Positions 1 to 6,392 of a stretch of DNA of 12,884 nucleotides are shown piece by piece. This DNA is from Ignavibacteriota bacterium (lineage in GTDB: Bacteria; Bacteroidota; Ignavibacteria; Tepidaquicellales; Tepidaquicellaceae). The notes under the pieces are model-generated. The model did no database searches and was not told the origin of the DNA. It saw nothing but the letters and a program-made list of their open reading frames with translations. How positions within the stretch are numbered: position 1 is the stretch's first letter; the number at the start of each line of letters is the position of its first letter. The DNA lies in contig PMIW01000059.1 of NCBI GenBank assembly GCA_003158365.1, positions 1 to 12,884 on the forward strand, given 5' to 3'. Position numbers and translations under genes: made by a program.

Positions 1-1559
1 GTTGTAGTGCCCGAAATAAAAGTTTTTGTACCGCCTGTTAAAATTAAGTTTCCATAAGTTGCAGCCGGTACAATATAAGCTCCTGTTTGTGCGAAGTTTA
101 TTGTACTTGAAGAACTGATAGTACCATATGTATGGTTTACTGTTGTGTTTTGAACAACAAGTAAACTGTTTGAAGACAAATCAATTGTACCAGTTAATGT
201 ATTAGACGGAGAAATATTTAAGTTCAAAGGGTTGGTACCGTTTCCAAGTATTACTTTAGAGTTTGTTCCTGATACAACCCAATCCGAGGATAAAGAAATA
301 TTAGAAGAGTTTACGATATTAAAAACCTGATTATTTGAAGTAAAATCCGGAGGGTTGCTTCCTGCTCCACCCGGGTCCGTACCCCAGTTGGCAGTATTCG
401 AAAGATCACCGTTTCCCGAATAATAATAAAAAGCCGGTGCAGTACCCGATACAGTAACATTTTGAGCAGATGCACTTATGCTTGAATGTGTGATATTACC
501 GCTAAAGGTGCCCATGGAAACAGGATTGAATCTGGCATATATAGTTGTAGTAGTTACGGTTCCTCCTGAAGGAGTCAATGATATAGAGCTTTTATTATCT
601 ACCCATGCTAAATTATTTAATGAAATTTCAAAAGGCGGCGGCGGAACAATAACAATCGGACCCATTAAATTTGTTCCTGATACAGTATATGTTTGAGAAG
701 CAGAAGGTGTACCTGCATTAGTTAAAGGAAAAGCTAATGTAGTGAGTGAGGTTATAATAGAGGGAGAACTGACTACCGGAACGACGCTGTTCCATGTATT
801 CCCCGCTCTTATTCCGTCAACGACTAAAACCGGCGAGCTTGATGCGGAGCCTTGTCTTAATGCAAAACCTGCAATGCTGGCTGCATCGGTAGATGTTAAA
901 TCCGTATTAGATATAGTCGGCGCAGGTTCGGTTCCGTTTATTACCGGATTAATAAATAAATCTGCGACATCGTTTGTCGTTCCGGTAACGAAAGTATATT
1001 TCACAACGACTAAATATGTTGTACCGGGAGTATAATTAAATCCTGTGTAATTTGCAGTTCCCGAGCCTCTTGTAATTCCAAAAGCGAAATTAGTAGTGGC
1101 AGCATCTTTTTTCACGAAAACTCTTCCGTAAAAATTTGTGGTACCCTGTATAAAGTGCATAAAATAATCACCTGAAGTCTGGGTTGATGTAATTTTTACC
1201 ATGCAGGCAAAATATACAGTTCCGCTGGATTGAGAAGATGACAAACTTTTATTATCGTCCTCGCCTGAAGTTGTCATGGAAGCGGCATTACCTATGCCCG
1301 AACCAATATATCCTGAATAAGTCAGACCGGGTGTGGTAACAGCGATTGCATTCGTACCCGAGCCGCTGTGAGCGGTCCATCCGTTGGCTGTTAACAATGC
1401 CCCGGAGGAATAACTAAAATCTTCCGTGAGCAACTGGGCAAAACTTTGACCCGCAAATAAAAGTAAGAGGGAGAGAATGATTGTTAAAAGATTCAGCCGG
1501 AATGAATATTTACTTTTTTTAAAACACAATAATCCCGAAGAAGAAAGAGTTTTTTTCAT
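1..1559 (-). CDS. Large secreted beta-rich protein, likely T9SS substrate (N-terminal part, runs off left edge)
   Basis: Reading the minus strand from the ATG at 1559-1557 gives an open frame of 519 codons with no stop up to the window edge, so the C-terminus is missing. Residues 1-41 look like a signal peptide: a basic N-region (KKT, KKSK), a leucine/isoleucine-rich core at about 22-35 and a probable cut after SFA-41. Residues 42-260 are a Ser/Thr/Gly-rich domain of the kind common in Bacteroidota exoproteins. Residues about 262-373 resemble an Ig-like repeat that contains FEISL, an SLTPSGG turn and ends in NVTVSGTA. From about 375 a second beta-rich region begins (YYYSGNGDLSNTANW), as in autotransporter-like helix proteins. 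No Shine-Dalgarno is seen in the AT-rich leader. T9SS export is inferred from style and context; the sorting domain would lie outside the window. Function is unknown; surface adhesion is a guess. Confidence 0.85.
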   Translation of the reverse strand, partial: MKKTLSSSGLLCFKKSKYSFRLNLLTIILSLLLLFAGQSFAQLLTEDFSYSSGALLTANGWTAHSGSGTNAIAVTTPGLTYSGYIGSGIGNAASMTTSGEDDNKSLSSSQSSGTVYFACMVKITSTQTSGDYFMHFIQGTTNFYGRVFVKKDAATTNFAFGITRGSGTANYTGFNYTPGTTYLVVVKYTFVTGTTNDVADLFINPVINGTEPAPTISNTDLTSTDAASIAGFALRQGSASSSPVLVVDGIRAGNTWNSVVPVVSSPSIITSLTTLAFPLTNAGTPSASQTYTVSGTNLMGPIVIVPPPPFEISLNNLAWVDNKSSISLTPSGGTVTTTTIYARFNPVSMGTFSGNITHSSISASAQNVTVSGTAPAFYYYSGNGDLSNTANWGTDPGGAGSNPPDFTSNNQVFNIVNSSNISLSSDWVVSGTNSKVILGNGTNPLNLNISPSNTLTGTIDLSSNSLLVVQNTTVNHTYGTISSSSTINFAQTGAYIVPAATYGNLILTGGTKTFISGTT

Positions 1560-1895
1560 AATTAAATATATTATTATTATAAAATATTTATTGTTAGAAA
1601 TTACCGAGATAAATCCAAGCGAAGTTAATGAGATTTGCTGTAAAAAATAACTTTTGTGTTACAATTGATAATAATAAAGCAACAAGATCATTATTATCCC
1701 GTCTCCCGCCTCCCGCATTGCTTCGAGAATTTTTCTTCCTGAGATTTACCCTGTGTACAAAAATAGCGAAAACAAAGATTAAAAAGAATTACGAAATTGT
1801 TAATTTTTTGTTAACTTCCGGATAAATGGATTTTATTGAATTAAATAATTCCGCATATTTTTTAACTAAAGTTAAATGTCTGTTATTGTTCCGGG
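1560..1895. other. Divergent intergenic region, no gene
   Basis: About 336 bp separate the minus-strand secreted protein from the plus-strand CapA-like gene, so it should hold both promoters. It is AT-rich with one C-rich patch near 1698-1716, where TCCCGCC/TCCCGC is repeated. A short palindrome, GAATTA-AA-TAATTC, lies at 1838-1851, about 45 bp before the CapA-like start, and could be an operator. I could not place a convincing -33/-7 pair in either direction. Confidence 0.5.
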
Positions 1896-3005
1896 ATGAA
1901 TTTTAAAAATTTAATTTCATTAATATTTATTTTTTCCATCGCTGTTTTTCAGTGCAAGCCCGGCAATTATTCACACAAAAATACCGATACGACTAAAACT
2001 TCTGACACAAAAATTCAGGAAGTAAAACCGGAAAGCATCTCCATTATAGGCGTGGGTGATATTATGCCTGGTTCGAATTACCCGCCCCCCGGCTCGCTTC
2101 CGCCCGATGACGGAAAGTATTTATTTGATGATGTAAAAGACATTTTGCAGGATGCGGATATAACCTGCGGAAATCTCGAGGGAGCGCTGCTTGACAGGGG
2201 AGGGACACCCAAAAAATGCAATGATACTCTGGGCAACTGCCATTCGTTCAGAATTCCAACAAGGTATGCGGGATATTTAAAAGATGCGGGATTTGATTTT
2301 TTGAATCTTGCAAATAATCACAGCGGGGATATGGGATTGGAAGGAAGAGAGAGCACTTATGAAACTCTCGAAAAAAACGATTTGGAATTTGCCGGAACGC
2401 TCGACTATCCGACAGCAACTTTGGAAAAAGACGGCATCAAATACGGGTTTGCAGGATTTGCACCAAATAACGGGACAATTAGCATAATTAATTTTAAAAA
2501 AGCCGGAGAAATTATTTCCGAATTAAAAAAAGAAGCAGATATTGTGATTGTATTTTTTCACGGAGGGGCGGAAGGATTATCGGCACAAAATGTAACCGGT
2601 AATGATGAAACATATTTAGGAGAAAACAGGGGAAATGTATATGAGTTTGCTCACGCTGTTATTGATGCAGGAGCAGATGTTGTTTTCGGAAGCGGTCCGC
2701 ACGTAACAAGAGCAATCGAATTATATAAAGGAAGATTTATTGCTTACAGTCTCGGTAATTTCTGCACTTACGGGAAGTTCGGATTGAACGGCGCGATGGG
2801 AATAGCACCGATAATAAAGGTTTATCTGAATAAAAAAGGTGAATTTGTGGGCGGAGAGATAACACCGGTAAAGCAAATCAAGCACGGCTTTCCAGTGATA
2901 GACGAGGATAATAGAGTGATAAAGACAATACAGGTGCTTACCGAGAAGGATTTTCCGGATGATAAACTGGTTATTGATGATGCTGGAAGGATTGAGAAAA
3001 GGTAG
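1896..3005 (+). CDS. CapA/PGA_cap-family metallophosphatase-like lipoprotein
   Basis: This 369-residue protein carries the motifs of the bacterial capsule-synthesis CapA (PGA_cap) family, which has a calcineurin-like metallophosphoesterase fold. They are, in order: GDIMPG at 54-59 with a metal-binding Asp55; GNLEG at 92-96; NLANNH at 137-142; FFHGGAE at 220-226; GSGPHV at 265-270; and SLGNF at 285-289. The N-terminus (about 5-19 hydrophobic, then Cys20) looks like a lipoprotein signal, though Gln at -1 is atypical, so a plain signal peptide is possible. A linker rich in Lys/Thr (21-45) follows. CapA members are tied to poly-gamma-glutamate synthesis or export, but many stand-alone relatives have no proven substrate. 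No capB/capC is nearby, so a polyglutamate role should not be assumed. The start lacks a Shine-Dalgarno, as often in this lineage. Confidence 0.85.
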   Translation: MNFKNLISLIFIFSIAVFQCKPGNYSHKNTDTTKTSDTKIQEVKPESISIIGVGDIMPGSNYPPPGSLPPDDGKYLFDDVKDILQDADITCGNLEGALLDRGGTPKKCNDTLGNCHSFRIPTRYAGYLKDAGFDFLNLANNHSGDMGLEGRESTYETLEKNDLEFAGTLDYPTATLEKDGIKYGFAGFAPNNGTISIINFKKAGEIISELKKEADIVIVFFHGGAEGLSAQNVTGNDETYLGENRGNVYEFAHAVIDAGADVVFGSGPHVTRAIELYKGRFIAYSLGNFCTYGKFGLNGAMGIAPIIKVYLNKKGEFVGGEITPVKQIKHGFPVIDEDNRVIKTIQVLTEKDFPDDKLVIDDAGRIEKR

Positions 3006-3034
3006 GTGTTCTAAATTAAGGTAAGAATAATAAG

Positions 3035-3063
3035 TTGAATTATTTTCGGAAAATCGGTAAATT
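3035..3063 (+). promoter_or_regulatory. Candidate promoter of tRNA-Phe
   Basis: A TTGAAT at 3035-3040 and a TAAATT at 3058-3063 are 17 bp apart, which is ideal spacing for a housekeeping-sigma promoter. The -10 box ends 15 bp before the mature tRNA 5' end. Called by eye in AT-rich DNA, so only moderately sure. Confidence 0.4.
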
Positions 3064-3078
3064 AAATATTAGTAGTAA

Positions 3079-3151
3079 GGACAGGTAGCTCAGTTGGTAG
3101 AGCAACGGCCTGAAAAGCCGTGTGTCGCCGGTTCGATTCCGGCCCTGTCCA
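3079..3151 (+). tRNA. tRNA-Phe (anticodon GAA)
   Basis: A full cloverleaf can be drawn. The acceptor GGACAGG (3079-3085) pairs with CCTGTCC (3144-3150). The D arm is GCTC/GAGC (3088-3091/3100-3103). The anticodon stem is ACGGC/GCCGT with loop CTGAAAA and anticodon GAA at 3112-3114. The T arm is GCCGG/CCGGC around loop TTCGATT. The discriminator base is A3151, as expected for tRNA-Phe, and CCA is not encoded. All stems are fully paired. Its 3' half recurs twice downstream (3213-3266 and 6068-6106), which marks it as an integration target. Confidence 0.97.
3110..3148 (+). repeat. attL-like direct repeat (3' half of tRNA-Phe)
   Basis: These 39 bp, from the first base of the anticodon loop to near the end of the acceptor stem, are identical to 6068-6106. 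In tRNA-targeting elements the copy inside the intact tRNA is the left attachment site, because the element restores the gene it enters. Confidence 0.65.
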
Positions 3152-3156
3152 CAATA

Positions 3157-3185
3157 CCCCGATTTTATCGGGGGTTTTTTATTTT
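3157..3185 (+). terminator. Rho-independent terminator of tRNA-Phe
   Basis: CCCCGAT at 3157-3163 pairs with ATCGGGG at 3167-3173 around a TTT loop, followed by six T (3175-3180) and a further T-rich stretch. It starts six bases after the tRNA ends and is well placed to end its transcript. Confidence 0.85.
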
Positions 3186-3197
3186 CAGGAAAAAGCA

Positions 3198-3213
3198 ATC
3201 CCGAAATCGGGAT
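3198..3213. repeat. Palindrome ATCCCGA-AA-TCGGGAT
   Basis: A perfect 7-bp inverted repeat with a 2-bp spacer abuts, with one base of overlap, the second copy of the tRNA-Phe 3' segment. It shares the CCCGA/TCGGG core with the tRNA terminator and with the hairpin at 3238-3255. Confidence 0.6.
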
Positions 3214-3266
3214 GTGTCGCCGGTTCGATGGAGTTTATCCCGATATTCATCGGGAGCCCTGTCCAC
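3213..3266 (+). repeat. Interrupted second copy of tRNA-Phe 3' end (relic att site)
   Basis: Bases 3213-3229 are identical to 3121-3137 of tRNA-Phe (variable loop, T stem, part of T loop). Bases 3257-3266 match the acceptor end and following bases of the tRNA at 3144-3153. Between them the five bases that complete the T arm are replaced by a 27-bp segment that contains a hairpin. The copy cannot fold as a tRNA. It is best read as an older attachment-site copy, from a previous or tandem insertion, later broken by a short palindromic insert. Confidence 0.65.
3238..3255. repeat. Hairpin TCCCGAT-ATTC-ATCGGGA inside the tRNA relic
   Basis: A perfect 7-bp inverted repeat with a 4-base loop forms the core of the 27-bp segment that interrupts the tRNA-Phe 3' copy. 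Its arms nearly match those of the tRNA terminator, so it may belong to a short interspersed palindrome family. Confidence 0.6.
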
Positions 3267-3277
3267 TTGAAAAATCA

Positions 3278-3313
3278 ACCACTTAGAGGTAAAACTTTAA
3301 GTGGTTTTTTTTT
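3278..3313 (+). terminator. Rho-independent terminator after the tRNA relic
   Basis: ACCACTTA at 3278-3285 pairs with TAAGTGGT at 3298-3305 around a 12-base loop and is followed by T3305-3313, nine T in a row. No intact gene ends here, so it may once have terminated the gene or element end associated with the second tRNA copy. Confidence 0.7.
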
Positions 3314-3378
3314 GGTAGGCATAAAAGTGAGCATATGAAAATAGCCTGTTTTATACATCCTCTAGAAATGGAGCAATT

Positions 3379-3546
3379 ATGTTTCTATCCAAAAGAAAAT
3401 ACGGGGTTTATTACATCAACTATAAAGGTGAGTTATCAGGTATGATGAAAAAGATTTCGACTAAGGTTACATTAATTATAAGTCAACGACCTGCTTTTAG
3501 CTTAACCCATGGTTACATTTTTTATGAGTCAATGCGCTTTATTTAA
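3379..3546 (+). pseudogene. Integrase (tyrosine recombinase) N-terminal fragment
   Basis: A 55-codon frame opens with MFLSKRKYGVYYINYKGE and continues to a KKISTK motif near residues 24-29. This is the pattern I associate with the arm-binding N-terminus of phage-type tyrosine recombinases in Bacteroidota relatives: a beta-strand YxxYY segment, a turn, then a basic strand ending in STK. After about residue 32 the likeness stops and the frame ends at 3544-3546, so the core-binding and catalytic domains (the R...HxxR...Y residues) are absent. Its place just inside the attL-like repeat, reading away from the tRNA, is where such an integrase is expected. The family call rests on recognition of a short segment, so it is moderate. 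Confidence 0.5.
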
Positions 3547-3562
3547 AGTTGTTTTTTTAGAA

Positions 3563-3592
3563 TTGACAATATCAAATCAAAATTATAGTTTC
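3563..3592 (+). promoter_or_regulatory. Candidate promoter of the Kelch/LamG surface protein gene
   Basis: TTGACA at 3563-3568 is followed after 15 bp by TATAGT (3584-3589). In Bacteroidota terms, the TTG at 3563-3565 with the TATAGTTTC stretch about 18-20 bp later loosely resembles a -33/-7 pair. It sits 86-112 bp before the start codon, giving a leader that would include the AATC repeats. Confidence 0.4.
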
Positions 3593-3633
3593 TCATAATA
3601 ATATTTATTAAAGAAAATTTTTGAGTTTTTTTT

Positions 3634-3657
3634 AATCAATCAATCAATCAATCAATC
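3634..3657. repeat. Tetranucleotide repeat (AATC)x6 in a gene leader
   Basis: Six perfect AATC units run from 3634 to 3657, ending five bases before the Shine-Dalgarno of the surface protein gene. Such tracts change length by slipped-strand mispairing. Here a change would alter the 5' leader, not the reading frame. Confidence 0.95.
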
Positions 3658-3674
3658 GTTAAAAGGAGAAACAA

Positions 3675-5729
3675 ATGCAAAGAAGAAATTTTTACGCTCT
3701 TTTCGTAGCTGCAGTTTTGGTTCTTGTAGTGTCATTAGGATTTTTCATGTTTTCCGGTGACGATCCAACAATAGCTGCTTCATTTTCATCTTTCCATTCT
3801 GTTGGACCAACAACGGATGGTATCTATACCGGTACCTGGACACAAGGATTAGCTATACCTACTCCCGGTAGCAATGGTGGCGCCGGAGTAGGATATTCAC
3901 GAAACGACACTTGCTGGCTATATGCTCTAAATGGTGATATCGATGGCAATAGTACTGCACCGGGTACATTTCGATTATATAATATTACTACAAATATCTG
4001 GACGACTTTGACTTCGGCTCCTTCCGGAAGATGCTGGACCAGTATGTATAAGGCAGGTCCTGTCAGTAATACTATTCTCTATGATTTTGGAGGATTACCA
4101 ACAGGAGCAACCGCATGGACTCAGATGACAGGTTCTCTTTTTTCCTACAGTATAAATCTTGGCACCTGGTCAACATTAGCTACAGCTCCGACACCTGCCG
4201 GTAACGCAGGCGTGTGGAGTTATCAGGATAGTATATTATATGCTATCGGAGGAGTAGGAACAACGGGAGCATGCCTAAATACTGTTCAGATGTACAACAT
4301 TAACTCTAATACCTGGAGAACATGCACCTCATTGCCAGGAACAAGAGCGAACGGTTGGTGTTTTATAAAGAATGATACTATTTATTATGGCTGCGGATGT
4401 ACAACTGCCGGTACAGCATGGACTAATTCGATATATGTTGGAAAAATCAGTCAGACAGACAGGTCTGTAATAACATGGACAACTTCATCAGCCACATATC
4501 CGGGCACCAACAATGAATTTATGGATGCTGCACCGTTCGCAGACGGATTTATAATCGGACCCGGAGGTTCGTCAGTGTGGTGGGGCAATGGAACAGAATG
4601 TTACAGATGGAATGGTGGAACAAGTGCTTTTGTAAGCGCCGGACCGCTTTCGGTTGCAACTTCTGATGCAATGTTAGGTTCAGCAAGTTTCCAGCGTGGA
4701 AGTTATAAAATCTGGAAGTTTGTAGTAGCAAGCGGTGAACTTGGAAGTGCTCCTTACCATATTCTGAATACTCAGATTTTTACAGATTCAGTCTTGTCGG
4801 CTTCTCCTCCTGCAGTTGTTAATCGAAGTTTATTACTTCCGACACCGGGCGTGAATACAAATTATGTTTCGGTTCCTTATAACGCAGGACAGAATTTTGG
4901 CAATAATATTACCATAGAAGCCTGGGTAAAAATTGGCGGCTCAACTACTGCGAATACTATATTAAACAAAGGAGGTGCTTCATTTGATTATCAATTGGGT
5001 ATCATTGCTTCAACAACAACTCCATTTTTCCGTGGACCATCGGCTCAGGCTACATCGACTTATTCAATTCCTGTCGGTGTTTGGACACATATAGCTGTAA
5101 CATCAGATGGTACTACAGCGGTTTTCTACATGAATGGTGTTCCACAAACAATCGCCTCACCAGTTGCATTAGGTTCAACAACAAATGAAATGCGTATAGG
5201 GCGTGGAAATGCTGATGCCGGTTCAGGTAAACTTGATGAAATAAGAGTATGGAGTGTAGTTAGAACTCCTGCACAAATTCTTTCAAATATGTGTGTAAAA
5301 TATCTACCACTTAATTCAACAGGACTAAAAGCAATATGGCATATGGATAGTACATTTGTTGATTCTGTCAGCGGATGGAATGGAACAGCAATGGGAACTG
5401 TTGGATTTGATACAGCAAATAACTGCATGATAACAAGTATAGGAAATTTGTCAAACGAATTACCTAAAGATTATTATCTGAGTCAAAATTATCCGAATCC
5501 ATTTAATCCTATGACAAAGATTAATTATGTGCTTCCAAAATCGGGACTTGCAGTTCTAAAAGTTTACGATATCCTTGGCAAAGAAGTCACAACCCTTGTG
5601 AACGAGTTCAAGAATGCAGGCAGTTATTTAATTGATTTCAACGGCTCTGCATTATCGAGCGGAATATATTTCTACAGATTAGAATCAAATGGGTTCGTAA
5701 GCACAAAGAAAATGATGCTTATTAAATAA
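3675..5729 (+). CDS. T9SS-exported surface protein with Kelch-like repeats and a LamG domain
   Basis: This 684-residue protein opens with a hydrophobic export signal (about 7-26). Residues 50-360 hold Kelch-like blades: repeated patterns such as YNITTNIWTTLTSAP, INLGTWSTLATAP and YNINSNTWRTCTSLP, each followed by a strand ending in GG. They suggest a beta-propeller. Residues about 385-545 are a LamG/concanavalin-like jelly roll (NITIEAWVKI, GVWTHIAVTSDGT, FYMNGV, LDEIRVW). Residues about 593-684 are a type A T9SS sorting domain with QNYPNPFNP, KVYDILGKEV and a final FVSTKKMMLIK. The protein should cross the outer membrane by T9SS and be anchored or released; propeller plus LamG suggests glycan or protein binding, which is inference. 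AAGGAG at 3663-3668, six bases before the ATG, fixes the start. It is the only intact gene inside the tRNA-Phe element. Confidence 0.9.
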   Translation: MQRRNFYALFVAAVLVLVVSLGFFMFSGDDPTIAASFSSFHSVGPTTDGIYTGTWTQGLAIPTPGSNGGAGVGYSRNDTCWLYALNGDIDGNSTAPGTFRLYNITTNIWTTLTSAPSGRCWTSMYKAGPVSNTILYDFGGLPTGATAWTQMTGSLFSYSINLGTWSTLATAPTPAGNAGVWSYQDSILYAIGGVGTTGACLNTVQMYNINSNTWRTCTSLPGTRANGWCFIKNDTIYYGCGCTTAGTAWTNSIYVGKISQTDRSVITWTTSSATYPGTNNEFMDAAPFADGFIIGPGGSSVWWGNGTECYRWNGGTSAFVSAGPLSVATSDAMLGSASFQRGSYKIWKFVVASGELGSAPYHILNTQIFTDSVLSASPPAVVNRSLLLPTPGVNTNYVSVPYNAGQNFGNNITIEAWVKIGGSTTANTILNKGGASFDYQLGIIASTTTPFFRGPSAQATSTYSIPVGVWTHIAVTSDGTTAVFYMNGVPQTIASPVALGSTTNEMRIGRGNADAGSGKLDEIRVWSVVRTPAQILSNMCVKYLPLNSTGLKAIWHMDSTFVDSVSGWNGTAMGTVGFDTANNCMITSIGNLSNELPKDYYLSQNYPNPFNPMTKINYVLPKSGLAVLKVYDILGKEVTTLVNEFKNAGSYLIDFNGSALSSGIYFYRLESNGFVSTKKMMLIK

Positions 5730-5763
5730 AGATACCTGTAAGTTAGTCTGTATTTTAATATTT

Positions 5764-5803
5764 AGTCCGGTTAATTGAAAAATTAACCGGACTTTTTATT
5801 TTT
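5764..5803 (+). terminator. Strong rho-independent terminator after the surface protein gene
   Basis: A perfect 13-bp stem (AGTCCGGTTAATT at 5764-5776 with AATTAACCGGACT at 5781-5793) closed by a GAAA loop runs into TTTTTATTTTT. It lies 35 bp after the stop codon, and the gene is therefore monocistronic. Confidence 0.93.
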
Positions 5804-6118
5804 CAGAAACAAATTTAAGTAATAAAATCCCCTAAAATATTTCAATCGGGTAATATACAAATGAAATTATTATTTTAAAATAATCTTAAATTTAAATAAT
5901 GTTATTAAATTGTTTTAAAATGATGGTTTAGCAGTTAAAAATAACTTTTCAGATGGTTTTAGAAAATCAAAACATAAAAGTAACATCCGTTGAAAATCCT
6001 TTGTGGGTAAGCCTTTACAGAGATTTTAGAGATCTAATTGACAGCGTAAATGTTGGATTTTTGGCCACTGAAAAGCCGTGTGTCGCCGGTTCGATTCCGG
6101 CCCTGTTCGCTTTCTATT
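5804..6118. other. AT-rich gap holding the attR-like repeat
   Basis: Very AT-rich to about 5940. A reading frame from 5953 runs through the tRNA fragment, which gives a tRNA-derived nonsense tail, so I do not call it a gene. Its first ~35 codons could be the end of a lost element gene, but I recognise nothing. The rest is the tRNA-Phe repeat at 6068-6106. Confidence 0.5.
6068..6106 (+). repeat. attR-like direct repeat (39-bp tRNA-Phe 3' half)
   Basis: Identical over 39 bp to 3110-3148, from the anticodon loop to the penultimate part of the acceptor stem. The next bases diverge (T6107 in place of C, G6109 in place of the A discriminator). There is no 5' half upstream, so this is not a functional tRNA. 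It is the expected displaced right end of an element integrated in tRNA-Phe. Confidence 0.7.
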
Positions 6119-6322
6119 ATGAAAAACTTACCAAAATGGTTTCTAATTGAAACATCAATAATAATATTTTTTATATTTATTGTGTTTATAATAAGCATTA
6201 TAATTTCAATCGTTCCGTGTTATGAAAAATACAGATACTATGGTTTTTTTATTTTTAGCGGAATTTCTTTGATTATTTTACTGATTTCTTTTTTAAAGAT
6301 AAAAAAGAAAAAACAAGTTTAG
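6119..6322 (+). CDS. Small two-helix membrane protein, unknown
   Basis: Sixty-seven codons start at ATG 6119. The same frame is open upstream to 6050, but that part only translates the tRNA fragment, so the start after the repeat is preferred. There are two strongly hydrophobic segments, about residues 7-31 (rich in Ile/Phe) and 40-60, joined by a polar loop with CYEKYRYY, and a basic tail (KIKKKKQ). This topology predicts an inner-membrane hairpin. There is no Shine-Dalgarno. It begins 12 bp after the att-like repeat, so the insertion may have separated it from its original promoter or start. I do not recognise a family, and very hydrophobic AT-rich frames can arise by chance. Confidence 0.45.
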   Translation: MKNLPKWFLIETSIIIFFIFIVFIISIIISIVPCYEKYRYYGFFIFSGISLIILLISFLKIKKKKQV

Positions 6323-6392
6323 GAAATTAGCTTTACTTATATATCATAATTAATTAAATTTCCTTAAAACAATTCTAAATAAATTCTGACTA

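Larger units (their letters stand above)
3110..6106. mobile_element. Putative decayed integrative element in tRNA-Phe
   Basis: Three observations support an island. First, the tRNA-Phe 3' half from the anticodon loop (3110-3148) recurs as an exact 39-bp direct repeat at 6068-6106, the classic attL/attR arrangement of tRNA-targeting tyrosine recombinases. Second, a fragment like the N-terminus of such a recombinase lies at 3379, just inside the left end. Third, the interior holds one discrete cargo gene with its own ribosome site and terminator. At about 3.0 kb and with no intact integrase, the element would be immobile by itself. An alternative is duplication of a tRNA gene followed by decay, but the repeat starts at the anticodon loop rather than the tRNA 5' end, which favours integration. 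Confidence 0.6.

Noticed and set aside
478..1035. Plus-strand frames of 72 and 97 codons
   Set aside because: They are antisense to the long minus-strand secreted protein, whose continuous frame, signal peptide and domain style are convincing.
1628..1825. 65-codon plus-strand frame in the divergent gap
   Set aside because: Composition is erratic (LPPPALLREFFFLRF), no family, no ribosome site; most likely chance.
3120..3338. 72-codon frame over the tRNA 3' end and relic
   Set aside because: It translates tRNA and terminator sequence; no protein character.
3634..3657. AATC tract as a CRISPR or iteron array
   Set aside because: Units are only 4 bp with no spacers; it is a simple sequence repeat.
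4549..5428. Minus-strand frames of 60 and 100 codons
   Set aside because: Shadows of the Kelch/LamG protein gene.
6050..6118. Upstream extension of the small membrane protein
   Set aside because: These codons are tRNA-derived (SRVSPVRFRPCS), so the later ATG is preferred.
5953..6150. 65-codon frame through the 39-bp repeat
   Set aside because: The second half is translated tRNA (KPCVAGSIPAL). The first half may be a relic of an element gene, but nothing supports it.
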